Both the position numbers and the translations under genes were made by a program. A stretch of DNA of 21,204 nt, from the IMG/VR virus record IMGVR_UViG_3300025154_002520, positions 1 to 21,204 of that record. One strand, given 5' to 3'. The stretch's first letter is position 1. Each line of letters opens with the position of its first letter. The notes under the pieces are model-generated. The model did not search any database and was not told the origin of the DNA. It worked only from the letters and a program-made list of their open reading frames with translations. Source of the stretch: a virus. Positions 12,334-20,155 of the stretch are shown piece after piece.

Positions 12334-14569
12334 TATAAGTAAACTTACACAGATACAGCTTGTGCGGCTGATGAACGCAACGCCGCTGGGTAGAGTCCTT
12401 ACATTAAACCAGCTTCGTTTGCGGATGATCACGGACGCATACAGCATCGGCGATGGAAAAACCATTAACCTTGTCCGGTATGTTTCCTGGTTAGCCAAAG
12501 AATATGAAAATCCAAAAACCCAAAAGCAGTCTGTCGAAGATTTGCGACTCAAAGACCTGCTTTCAAAGAATGCCGCTCGCAAAGCCTCGCAGGACATCGG
12601 TGAAATACCCGCCGTTGAGAATACCGAACGAAGAGAGCGGGCATGTCATGATTTCCGGTTCTTCTGCGAGACATATTTCTATGATGTGTTCTATCTGCCA
12701 TGGTCGGATGACCATTTGAAAGTGATATCTAAAATTGAACAATCGGTTCTTCATGGTGGGCTCTTTGCATTTGCGATGCCACGCGGAAGCGGCAAATCCG
12801 CTCTTACCCGCTCGGCTGCGATATGGGCAATACTCATTGGAGCAAGGAAATATGTCTGTCTCATCGGAAGCGCTACGCGGCAATCGCTAAATCTGTTCCA
12901 GAGTGTCCAGGCTGCTATGCTGGGTAACAATTTGTTATTAGCCGATTTCCCTGAAATAATCTATCCAATCCAGTGCCTTGAAAACTCTGCCCATAAGCAG
13001 CGCGGCCAGCGATATAATGGTCAGCTCACATATCCCGTATGGGGAACGCACAAAATTGTCATTCCGACAATTGCGGGAAGTTGTGCATCCGGTTCTGTGA
13101 TTGCGGTCGATAGCCTGGACAGTAATATTAGAGGCCAGATGCATACCACGATGGATGGGCGTATTATCCGGCCTGATTTGGTGCTTGTTGATGACCCGCA
13201 GACAAGGGAATCTGCCAAATCAGTTGACCAGACCAATCAAAGGATAAGTACGTTAAATGGCGATGTCCTTGGTATGGCAGGACCCGGCAAGAAAATGTCC
13301 GGACTACTTACCTGTACGAAAATCTACTGCAACGACCTTGCCGACCAGTTGCTTGATTCTGAAAAGAATCCCGAATGGCAGGGTCAATGTACAAAGATGG
13401 TCTATGCGTTCCCGATAGACACGAAACTGTGGGACCAATATGAGCAGATTCGAGCGGATAGTTTACGCGCTGGCAACGGTGGCAAGGAAGCAACCGAGTT
13501 CTATATCGAAAACCGTGATGCAATGGATGCCGGCAGCAAGGTTGCATGGGACCAGCGTCATAACGAAGATGATGTCTCCGCCATTCAGCATGCGATGAAT
13601 TTAATGCTTCGTGATGAAGTAGCGTTCTTTGCCGAATACCAGAACGATCCGATTGCCGAGCAGAGTGATGAGCAGGTTCTTACACCGGAGCAGGTATTGG
13701 AAAAAGCCAATGGCCGCAAACGAGGCGAGGTTCCGCTTTCTTGTCAGCATCTTACTATGTTCATTGACGTTCACGATAAATTGCTTTTCTACACGGTGTG
13801 TGCATGGTCGGAGGATTTTACAGGCTATGTCGTAGATTACGGTACCTATCCTGACCAGAAGCGTCTCTCATTTACACTCCGCAAGGCACAGATAACATTG
13901 CAAAATATCTACCCTGACATGGAAAAAGAGGGCGCTATACAGGCGGGAATGGAAGATTTATGCCGCGACTATCTAAGTCGAGACTTTTCCCGCGGCACCG
14001 GTGCTATGAAAATCGACCGCTGTCTTATCGATGGTGGGTATATGCCCGGCATTGTTGAAAATATTCGTCATAAATTTGGCGGAAATATTATGGCATCCAA
14101 GGGTGTCGGTATCAGAGCCGCCAGTAAACCAATGTCCACCTACAAGCGCAAGCCCGGTGAACGTCACGGCCACCACTGGTATATCCCAAACATAAACAAG
14201 ACTGGTGAATTTCAGCATGTGGCAATCGATACCAACTACTGGAAGACATTTGTCCATGAGCGATTCTTTGTCGCCGCTGGTGACCACGGCTCTATGACAC
14301 TATTCGGCAAAGGTGGCCATCAGCACGCGTTATTTGCCGAGCATGTTGCCGGTTCCGAGACATGGGTGCGCACCGAAGGTCACGGCCGAACAGTTTATCA
14401 ATGGTCGCCCAGGATTGGCGGTATCGATAATCACTGGCTGGATTGCATAGTCGGATGCTCGGTAGCAGCATCGATGTGCGGATGTACACTGACAGGCCAC
14501 AGTGTGAAAAGTGTTTCCAAGAGAGAAAGAATAAAACTATCAGATATTCAGAGAAAGCGGGAATCATGA
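12323..14569 (+). CDS. Phage terminase large subunit (GpA-like)
   Basis: This 748-aa motor protein packages DNA into proheads. The Walker A motif PRGSGKS is at 153-159 and the Walker B motif LVLVDDP has Asp290/Asp291. The nuclease domain shows MFIDVHD (Asp482) and LIDGGY (Asp570), the acidic residues of the RNase H-like fold. About 60 N-terminal residues form an extra domain ending TINLVRYVSWLAKEY, homologous to the preceding small protein. The size suits GpA-type terminases with such an extension. It starts at ATG 12323 inside the preceding gene, and its stop overlaps the start of the zinc-ribbon gene. Confidence 0.95.
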   Translation: MALDISKLTQIQLVRLMNATPLGRVLTLNQLRLRMITDAYSIGDGKTINLVRYVSWLAKEYENPKTQKQSVEDLRLKDLLSKNAARKASQDIGEIPAVENTERRERACHDFRFFCETYFYDVFYLPWSDDHLKVISKIEQSVLHGGLFAFAMPRGSGKSALTRSAAIWAILIGARKYVCLIGSATRQSLNLFQSVQAAMLGNNLLLADFPEIIYPIQCLENSAHKQRGQRYNGQLTYPVWGTHKIVIPTIAGSCASGSVIAVDSLDSNIRGQMHTTMDGRIIRPDLVLVDDPQTRESAKSVDQTNQRISTLNGDVLGMAGPGKKMSGLLTCTKIYCNDLADQLLDSEKNPEWQGQCTKMVYAFPIDTKLWDQYEQIRADSLRAGNGGKEATEFYIENRDAMDAGSKVAWDQRHNEDDVSAIQHAMNLMLRDEVAFFAEYQNDPIAEQSDEQVLTPEQVLEKANGRKRGEVPLSCQHLTMFIDVHDKLLFYTVCAWSEDFTGYVVDYGTYPDQKRLSFTLRKAQITLQNIYPDMEKEGAIQAGMEDLCRDYLSRDFSRGTGAMKIDRCLIDGGYMPGIVENIRHKFGGNIMASKGVGIRAASKPMSTYKRKPGERHGHHWYIPNINKTGEFQHVAIDTNYWKTFVHERFFVAAGDHGSMTLFGKGGHQHALFAEHVAGSETWVRTEGHGRTVYQWSPRIGGIDNHWLDCIVGCSVAASMCGCTLTGHSVKSVSKRERIKLSDIQRKRES

Positions 14570-14739
14570 ATCAGATGAAGCAGGAAAAGAAAGAGCCGGT
14601 GGGCTTGGAATGTCGTAACTGTGGCTGCCGGCATTTTTCTGTCGAAGGCACCCGTATCGCAAACAAGCAGATTATCAGGTATCGTATCTGCAAAAATTGC
14701 GGACAACGAATGACGACACGAGAACACGCAATTACTTAG
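14566..14739 (+). CDS. NrdR-like zinc-ribbon protein
   Basis: A 57-aa protein with CRNCGCRHFSVEGTR, then IIRYRICKNCGQRMTTRE: two CxxC pairs about 20 residues apart and a basic stretch. This is the zinc-ribbon layout of NrdR N-termini (CPFC...RRRR.C..C..RFTT.E), without the ATP-cone that NrdR needs. It may bind DNA or act as a late-gene regulator in the manner of Ogr/Delta proteins. ATG 14566 overlaps the terminase stop, so expression is coupled to packaging genes. Confidence 0.75.
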   Translation: MNQMKQEKKEPVGLECRNCGCRHFSVEGTRIANKQIIRYRICKNCGQRMTTREHAIT

Positions 14740-14839
14740 TCTCTACTATAAACCAATTATTATCAATGGGTTATAAAATTTTTAAAGATTTGTCTTCCTA
14801 ATGCCGAAATTATATCGTATAATCTATTAAGAATCACGA

Positions 14840-14892
14840 TGGCTGGCTATACAAAGGGTTTCGTCCCGCGTTAATGCCAGCCAATTTTATTT
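14840..14892 (+). terminator. Hairpin after the packaging genes, probable terminator
   Basis: TGGCTGGC (14840-14847) pairs with GCCAGCCA (14876-14883), with a small GGG/CCC stem in the loop, followed by ATTTTATTT on the plus strand. It would end transcripts from the terminase operon; for the opposing NYN gene the U tract is poor. It starts 100 nt after the zinc-ribbon stop. Confidence 0.5.
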
Positions 14893-15366
14893 GTACTCCA
14901 GCTTGTTTTTCAGGCCATTCATAAACACCGAATTAGGCAAGAACTCTCTCAAAAGCGATGAAAATCTGTTCTGGTCAGGAATAATCAGTTTTTCGAGTTT
15001 ATTCTGCTTCAATAGGTATTTTACGAGACAATAAAAATCCCCATCACATGACACTATTACGGCTTTATCGTAATTGGGATATTCAATCATGGTATGAAGA
15101 ACTAACTCGGCATCGACATTTCCCTTCGTTTTCCCATATACTGCTAAAGTCGGTTTAAAAACCAGAATAAAACCGGCTTGCTGCAAAGCTGTGTACATGT
15201 TCTGATTTGTAGGTAGAAATCCCAAAAATAGAAATGCCTTGTTGACGTGATACTTGTCAGTCAAGTATTGTCTGAATCTATTGTAATTGAGCTTCCACCC
15301 TTGGTCTCTAATTGCAAGATTCAGATTCTGGCTATCAATAAATGCATAATTGTTCATTTTTGACAT
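14887..15366 (-). CDS. NYN domain (PIN-like) putative ribonuclease
   Basis: Encoded opposite to all structural genes. The protein begins NNYAFIDSQNLN, the first acidic motif of the NYN/LabA (DUF88) family, then has NVDAELVLHTM and VIVSCDGDFYCLVKYLL, giving the other acidic residues of the metal-binding site. At about 159 aa it is a single-domain member. Members of the family are presumed RNases, some with roles in defence or RNA turnover. The start at 15366 coincides with the predicted transcription start, suggesting a leaderless mRNA; ATG 15357 is an alternative. An upstream ATG at 15384 would lie inside the promoter. The gene looks like a moron inserted between the terminase and portal regions. 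Confidence 0.85.
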   Translation of the reverse strand: MSKMNNYAFIDSQNLNLAIRDQGWKLNYNRFRQYLTDKYHVNKAFLFLGFLPTNQNMYTALQQAGFILVFKPTLAVYGKTKGNVDAELVLHTMIEYPNYDKAVIVSCDGDFYCLVKYLLKQNKLEKLIIPDQNRFSSLLREFLPNSVFMNGLKNKLEYK

Positions 15367-15372
15367 GCAGGC

Positions 15373-15401
15373 ATAGTACAACATAAGCGATGATTTGTCA
15401 A
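15373..15401 (-). promoter_or_regulatory. Sigma-70-type promoter of the NYN gene
   Basis: On the minus strand TTGACA (15401-15396), a 17-nt spacer and TACTAT (15378-15373) form a good promoter: perfect -35, four of six at -10, ideal spacing. The start of transcription would be about 15366, at the NYN ATG. Confidence 0.65.
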
Positions 15402-15409
15402 TTCAGCTT

Positions 15410-15487
15410 CTTATAACGTAAAATTTACTTGTTATAAGCACCAGTCGCACTTGACAGCCGATTCACTACTATCGAAATATCGGCTGT
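15410..15487. repeat. Two perfect inverted repeats upstream of the NYN promoter
   Basis: CTTATAAC (15410-15417) and GTTATAAG (15431-15438) form an 8-bp inverted repeat with a 13-bp spacer. ACAGCCGAT (15454-15462) and ATCGGCTGT (15479-15487) form a 9-bp one with a 16-bp spacer. They lie just upstream of the NYN -35 and may be regulator sites or hairpins. No protein is assigned. Confidence 0.5.
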
Positions 15488-15632
15488 ACAGTAAAAAAGT
15501 TTCTACTAATAGAAAGAGCCTTACAAAATATCATCAAAATTATTGCATGATAAATTGACATCTCAAACTGATAGTATAAATTGCACGAGACAAGTTAATA
15601 CGCTTGACGACTAGCTATCGGGCAGGCAAAAA

Positions 15633-15686
15633 CCAAAAGTAATAAAGCCGTACAGGGCTGTACCCCTGCACGGCTTTTTCTTTTGG
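15633..15686 (+). terminator. Strong bipartite terminator hairpin before the tRNA
   Basis: CCAAAAG (15633-15639) pairs with CTTTTGG (15680-15686), AAAGCCGT (15644-15651) with ACGGCTTT (15670-15677), and CAGGG with CCCTG inside, making a long interrupted stem. Five T follow the inner stem. It ends 20 nt before the tRNA, leaving little space for another promoter. The rest of 15488-15632 contains TTGACA 15555 with TATAAA 15575 (14-bp spacing, weak) and no gene. Confidence 0.75.
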
Positions 15687-15706
15687 CTCGCATAAATGGT
15701 TGTTAC

Positions 15707-15778
15707 GGCGGGATAGAGCAATGGCAGCTCGCCAGGTTCATGACCTGAAGCGTGAAGGTTCGAATCCTTCTCCCGCAA
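15707..15778 (+). tRNA. Initiator-like tRNA-Met (anticodon CAT)
   Basis: The acceptor GCGGGA pairs with TCCCGC, but position 1 (G) faces position 72 (A), unpaired as in bacterial initiators. The D stem GAGC/GCTC gives A11-T24, another initiator mark. The loop TTCATGA carries CAT, and the T arm is GAAGG TTCGAAT CCTTC. The anticodon stem has AGG/CCT where initiators have GGG/CCC, and 27-43 is a C-A mismatch. The sequence otherwise resembles bacterial tRNA-fMet. No CCA is encoded. It lies within the phage late region and ends 2 nt before an ATG. An Ile (lysidine) tRNA is unlikely but not excluded. Confidence 0.85.
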
Positions 15779-15780
15779 TT

Positions 15781-15978
15781 ATGGCAGATGATTTAAATAA
15801 TTCGATTTTAGAAAATGCTCAAAGCCCGGCAAAAGTTTCCAGTGACGGAGTTTCCGTTGAACAACACCCTTTGTCTGAGCAAATTGCAGCAGATAAGTAT
15901 TTGGCCAGTAAGAATGCCAGCCAATGCAAAGGGCTGGGTTTGAAATTCACAAAATTATCTCCTCCAGGAGCAGATTAA
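15781..15978 (+). CDS. Small head protein, gpW-like position
   Basis: A 65-aa protein (MADDLNNSILENAQSPAKVS, then HPLSEQIAADKYLASKNA). Small proteins of this size sit between terminase and portal in lambda-like phages, where gpW is the head-tail joining protein; a pattern of the type Q-H-x-L-x-x-x-I-x-A-D-x-Y is what I recall in this slot. The match is by position and resemblance only. ATG 15781 lies 2 nt after the tRNA, so there is no Shine-Dalgarno sequence; a TTG-started frame from 15700 would read through the tRNA and is not believed. The stop abuts the portal start. Confidence 0.7.
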   Translation: MADDLNNSILENAQSPAKVSSDGVSVEQHPLSEQIAADKYLASKNASQCKGLGLKFTKLSPPGAD

Positions 15979-17370
15979 ATGTTCTCGTGGTTCAAAAATA
16001 AAGAACGTAAAGTTGTTCATCCCGCAGGACGTATCCTGCGGGCGAGGTTCGATGCCGCGCAAACCACCGCCGACAACGCCCGCCACTGGGCCAATGCCGA
16101 CTCGCTTTCGGCAGATGCCGCAGCAAACGCAGATGTTCGTAGCAAACTTCGCGAGCGGAGCCGCTACGAGATTGCCAATAATTCATATGCCAAGGGCATT
16201 ATTCTTACAATTGCCAATGACTGTATCGGAACCGGGCCGCGATTGCAGCTTCTTACCGATAGTCCTGAAATCAATCGTCGCATCGAGACCGAGTTTAGTC
16301 GCTGGGCCGATAGTACCAACCTGGCTGAAAAACTTCGCACAATGCGTATGGCCAAGGCCGGCGATGGTGAAGCGTTCGGTATGCTGGTTGCCAATATGCA
16401 GCTTCGATGCTCAGTAAAACTCGATCTTCAACTCGTAGAGGCTGAAAGAGTTACCAGCCCGCAGCTTACGCTGGTGGCTAATAATTCTGTCGATGGTATT
16501 GAATTTGACGCATGGGGTAATCCGGCTATGTATTATGTCCTCAGGCAGCATCCTGGCGACAGTGGATACTTTTCTATGGACTGCGACCGTATCAGCGCAG
16601 CGGCGATGATTCACTGGTTCCGCATAGACAGGCCCGGCCAGCATCGTGGTATCCCGGAGATCACACCCGCCTTGCCGCTCTTTGCGCAATTACGCAGATA
16701 TACCTTAGCTGTCCTTGGCGCTGCTGAGACAGCAGCTGATTTTGCCGCGGTACTTTATACTGACAGTCCTGCCAACGGAGAAGCAGCAAATTTAGAGCCG
16801 ATGGATATTGTCGGACTTGAAAAAAGAATGGCAACTACACTTCCTGATGGCTGGAAGCTCGGTCAGATAGAAGCCCAGCAACCTACAACCACCTATTCAG
16901 AATTCAAGCGTGAGGTCTTAAATGAGATCTCACGCTGTATGAATATGCCGCTCAATATCGCACTGTGCAATTCCAGCGGCTACAACTACGCATCCGGAAG
17001 GCTCGACCATCAGACGTATTATAAGAGTATCCGTGTCGAGCAGGCACACATGGGTGAGGTGGTATTAGATAGGATTTTTGAGGCGTGGTTATATGAAGCG
17101 CAGCTTTTAACAGAGTTTGCATTCCTAAGAAGACAGCCATATCTGCCAAGGCAGTGGTTCTTTGATGGTGTCGAGCATGTCGATCCTGCCAAAGAAGCCA
17201 ATGCCCAGGCAAAGCGTCTTATCTCTAATACAACAACCTTAGCCGCTGAATTCGCCCGCCAGGGCAAAGACTGGGAAGTTGAACTTCGCCAGCGTTCAAA
17301 AGAAAAACTACTCATGGCCGAACTTGGCCTGTTACCAAAGGAGAATACAAATGCAAAACAAGTTGCCTGA
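15979..17370 (+). CDS. Phage portal protein, lambda family
   Basis: This 463-aa protein forms the dodecameric ring at the capsid vertex through which DNA is packaged. The N-terminal run from RFDAAQTTADNARHW (about 24-38) to SRYEIANNSYAKGII (about 62-76) is a hallmark of the lambda-type portal family, followed by NDCIGTGPRLQL. Later segments (RPGQHRGIPEITPALPLF; SGYNYASGRLDHQTYY) also fit. Length is slightly below lambda gpB. The start follows directly on the previous stop with CCAGGAGCA as ribosome site. Its 3' end overlaps the next start by 20 nt. The protein looks intact. Confidence 0.96.
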   Translation: MFSWFKNKERKVVHPAGRILRARFDAAQTTADNARHWANADSLSADAAANADVRSKLRERSRYEIANNSYAKGIILTIANDCIGTGPRLQLLTDSPEINRRIETEFSRWADSTNLAEKLRTMRMAKAGDGEAFGMLVANMQLRCSVKLDLQLVEAERVTSPQLTLVANNSVDGIEFDAWGNPAMYYVLRQHPGDSGYFSMDCDRISAAAMIHWFRIDRPGQHRGIPEITPALPLFAQLRRYTLAVLGAAETAADFAAVLYTDSPANGEAANLEPMDIVGLEKRMATTLPDGWKLGQIEAQQPTTTYSEFKREVLNEISRCMNMPLNIALCNSSGYNYASGRLDHQTYYKSIRVEQAHMGEVVLDRIFEAWLYEAQLLTEFAFLRRQPYLPRQWFFDGVEHVDPAKEANAQAKRLISNTTTLAAEFARQGKDWEVELRQRSKEKLLMAELGLLPKENTNAKQVA

Positions 17371-17530
17371 TTCGTTTGAATTTACATGCCCGCTTTCCAT
17401 TGCAGCTTCAGCAGATAGTAAGGCTATTCCTAAATTCGCAATGGTAGCCTATACCGGTGGCCCGATGACTATCGAAGGATTTCCGCATCCTGTGGTAATG
17501 CCGGCCAGACAAATGAAGCCTGGGAGCTGA
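17351..17530 (+). pseudogene. Truncated prohead-protease-like gene
   Basis: The 59-codon frame reads MQNKLPDSFEFTCPLSIAAS, then KFAMVAYTGGPMTIEGFPHP. The segment MVAYTGG.M...G...PVV is, from memory, the start of head maturation proteases following lambda-type portals in planctomycete prophages, normally continuing for 200 residues or more. Here it ends after VVM with an unrelated ten-residue tail. The natural place (overlapping the portal 3' end) is kept. The catalytic part is absent. I interpret it as the left side of a deletion junction near 17495-17500. Confidence 0.6.
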
Positions 17531-17673
17531 CGGGGAAAGTCGAGTCTATCAGGCTGGATGATATTGAGCATCTTGATGAAGATTTGGCTTCATTACAAGC
17601 CTCAGTAGGTCAGGTATTTGCCGGTATTCTCGGTCTTGTGCATGGGATGAACACTATTCGCAAGGTGATTTAA
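17497..17673 (+). pseudogene. Headless C-terminal fragment of a deleted phage gene
   Basis: In a different frame from the protease remnant, 58 codons read like a real C-terminus (NEAWELTGKVESIRLDDIEH, later HGMNTIRKVI). The frame is open upstream only through the remnant and has no usable start. Its stop overlaps the next ATG (TAATG), as in an intact operon. It is probably the end of a head or tail gene whose first part was removed together with the capsid genes. The family is not identified. Confidence 0.5.
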
Positions 17674-20126
17674 TGCCTAACGTTTATCTATGTAGCAGCG
17701 GTGTCAATTGGAGTACGTCTGTTTGGTCGGACAGTCCCGGAGGCAGCTCTCTTGGTCGCGCTCCGGTAGACGGTGAGACGGTATTCTTATGCAGTTACTG
17801 GGTTAATTTAGATTGTGACACCGCAAATCTTGCTGGCCTGTATGCGGGTCAAGCTGCTGATGCAACAGGGAGTGGCACGATTTTTGTTTATGCCGACAAT
17901 AAAACCCTACGATGCTCTGGTACAATACAAGCGGGAACCAGTTATATCGTCTATCTGATCAGCAATTACACATTCACCTTAATTTGTGCCAATATGTACG
18001 CAGGAACCGGCAACAGCGCCTTATACACAGCCGCTGGAACACAGACCATAAATTTCACTGGAAACATCTGCGCCGGGCAATCGGCAGTAGGATATATTTA
18101 CGGATTCAACTTTGGTGGTTCTGGTATCACCCTCAATATGACCGGTGACGTTCATGGCGGCACGGTGAATAATAACTACGGAATCTGGATGGGCTGCGGC
18201 GGTGCTCTGAATATCACAGGCAATGTGTATGGCGGTACTCAGTCGTACGCGAAGGGTGTATTTGGTAAAGGCACGGTTACTATCACAGGAAATGTTTATG
18301 GCGGCTCAGCGAGCAATGCAGATGGTATAGGAACTAATGCGGGTGCATCGATAACGGTTTCAGGTAATGTTACAGGGGGGAACAATGGAGCACATGGAAT
18401 CCGCATTAGTAACTCTAATTCTAATGTTACCGTTGGCGAACTTATTATTGGAGGAGCAAATTCATCATCTTATGGTGTAACAGTGGCAAGTGGAGCAGTT
18501 ACCGGATGTACCATTAACGCAAATGGCGGTGTCTATGGTGCTGCGGGCTGCGGTATAGTTGCTCCGGCCGGCACGGTAAATGTCATCAGAAGCAGCAGCG
18601 AACTTATAGCTGTTGCAGGAGGCTCGGCAAATTCGGCGTACGGAGTTTCAATTTCCGGAACTACGATTTTGACAATTACCGGAAGCGTCACTGGCGGAAC
18701 CGTTGACGCATCAGCGTGTGGCGTATATGCCGCTGGAAGCGGGTCTGTAACTATCACAGGTGATGTAACCGCCTCGTTAATTGCCAGTGCTATATGGAAT
18801 AACAGTTCTTCGGCGATAACCGTTACAGGCAATATTTACTCCGGTAGTGGCGCGGCAAGCGGTATCACTAATAATGGTTCAGGAAAAATTATTGTTATAG
18901 GGAATGTAACCGGAGGAAGCAGCGCCAATGCTACCGGCATCAGTAATTGGAATACCGGCATGTTATTGATAACAGGTAATGTAACCGGCGGTACGCTCGA
19001 CACTACCGCATATGCCGTCAGGAACAATTCTACTGGCCGAATATACTATGGCGGCGATAAGACTAACAACACGGCCAGCGCGTTCAGCAGTGAAACCTAT
19101 GTATTACAAGCCGTTATAGCAAAGACTGCGGGCAATTGGAGCACAGGGTCTAATTGGTACGGTAATGCTGCCCCCACGGCAGAACAAAACACATATTTGA
19201 ATAATCTTGTTATGGTAATGGATGTAGCAACCATTACTGTCAGAGATGTATATGCGATAGGAGCGATGTCAAGTCAACTCATTATTGATGCGTCCGCGGG
19301 TGTTAAGACTCTCAATGCCGGTATTATCAGTGGTTCCGGTTCAACCGGTTTAATACGAGTAAATAACTCTGGAAACAAGGTAACTGTAAATTGCACATCG
19401 ATAGTCGCAGGAACCTCCACGTGTGCCGTATATATCGCCGCAAGCGCTATAGTCGAGCTAAATGTCAGTGACAGCATCTACGGCGGGATAGGATTAAATA
19501 CGTATGGAGTATATGCCGCAGGAGCGGGAGCAACTTTAACAATCAATGGAACATTGAGGGCAGGAGCAGGAACAACACATACTGAAGCCGTATATCTTGC
19601 AGCAGCAAATCTTATTGTAACTATCACTGGGAATATGTGGGCTGCGCAATCTGGTATAGGAACGTATGGCATGGCATTATATGCTAATACATCTGCGTCA
19701 GGATTGATTTTAACAATAGTCGGCAATCTCTATGGCGGCAACTCAAATGGAGACCAGTGTTTTGTTATGCGGTTAGATGGGACCGGCACCGTTGTAACGC
19801 AGAGCGGCGGCAGTTTAATAGCAGGCAACGGGATTTATAACTCAGGATGCATCTACCTGGTAGGAGTAAATTCATACGCGGATGTATCGGGCGATTTATA
19901 CGCCGCAGCAGCGAACAGGTCAAACTGGGTACTGGGCGCCGCAGCAAGTGGCACATACTTTATTGTTCGCGGCAGCGTCTATAATACCACTGCTAATAAT
20001 GCTTTGGCCGGACCAATAAAATGGGCGCCGGCGGCAGGAAAGACAATTCATTATCAAAATCTGGCAGGCGACGACGTAACAATAGCTCAGCAGAATGCGT
20101 TTCGGCGGCTTTCGGTTTGTGCGTAG
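17673..20126 (+). CDS. Large beta-solenoid repeat protein, putative virion fibre/adhesin
   Basis: An 817-aa Gly/Ser/Thr/Asn-rich protein made of about 25-35-residue repeats of the type ITGNVYGGT...A.GI, with more than ten recognisable copies (for example near 18210, 18280, 18360, 18830, 18900 and 18970). Such repeats predict a right-handed beta-helix. It has two halves: each starts with a Trp cap (NWSTSVWSD at the N-terminus; GNWSTGSNWYG near residue 490), like autotransporter-associated repeat proteins. No signal peptide or enzyme motif is seen. In a phage structural cluster it is probably an exposed fibre or receptor-binding protein. Its place before the tail-completion genes is unusual; fibres normally lie after the tape measure. 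Confidence 0.75.
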   Translation: MPNVYLCSSGVNWSTSVWSDSPGGSSLGRAPVDGETVFLCSYWVNLDCDTANLAGLYAGQAADATGSGTIFVYADNKTLRCSGTIQAGTSYIVYLISNYTFTLICANMYAGTGNSALYTAAGTQTINFTGNICAGQSAVGYIYGFNFGGSGITLNMTGDVHGGTVNNNYGIWMGCGGALNITGNVYGGTQSYAKGVFGKGTVTITGNVYGGSASNADGIGTNAGASITVSGNVTGGNNGAHGIRISNSNSNVTVGELIIGGANSSSYGVTVASGAVTGCTINANGGVYGAAGCGIVAPAGTVNVIRSSSELIAVAGGSANSAYGVSISGTTILTITGSVTGGTVDASACGVYAAGSGSVTITGDVTASLIASAIWNNSSSAITVTGNIYSGSGAASGITNNGSGKIIVIGNVTGGSSANATGISNWNTGMLLITGNVTGGTLDTTAYAVRNNSTGRIYYGGDKTNNTASAFSSETYVLQAVIAKTAGNWSTGSNWYGNAAPTAEQNTYLNNLVMVMDVATITVRDVYAIGAMSSQLIIDASAGVKTLNAGIISGSGSTGLIRVNNSGNKVTVNCTSIVAGTSTCAVYIAASAIVELNVSDSIYGGIGLNTYGVYAAGAGATLTINGTLRAGAGTTHTEAVYLAAANLIVTITGNMWAAQSGIGTYGMALYANTSASGLILTIVGNLYGGNSNGDQCFVMRLDGTGTVVTQSGGSLIAGNGIYNSGCIYLVGVNSYADVSGDLYAAAANRSNWVLGAAASGTYFIVRGSVYNTTANNALAGPIKWAPAAGKTIHYQNLAGDDVTIAQQNAFRRLSVCA

Positions 20127-20155
20127 AGTAAAAAAATGCAGAAAGGGTTTTAAAT

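Noticed and set aside
15700-15780. N-terminal extension of the small head gene from TTG
   Set aside because: It would translate the whole tRNA; the ATG just after the tRNA is the sensible start.
18210-19000. Possible CRISPR or DNA repeat array in the ITGNV region
   Set aside because: The repeats are protein-level; the DNA copies vary in third positions and spacing and keep one reading frame.
18533-19726. Several minus-strand ORFs opposite the solenoid gene
   Set aside because: Open only because of the biased repeat codons on the plus strand; their products are Pro/Val/Ala-rich mirror images of the repeats.
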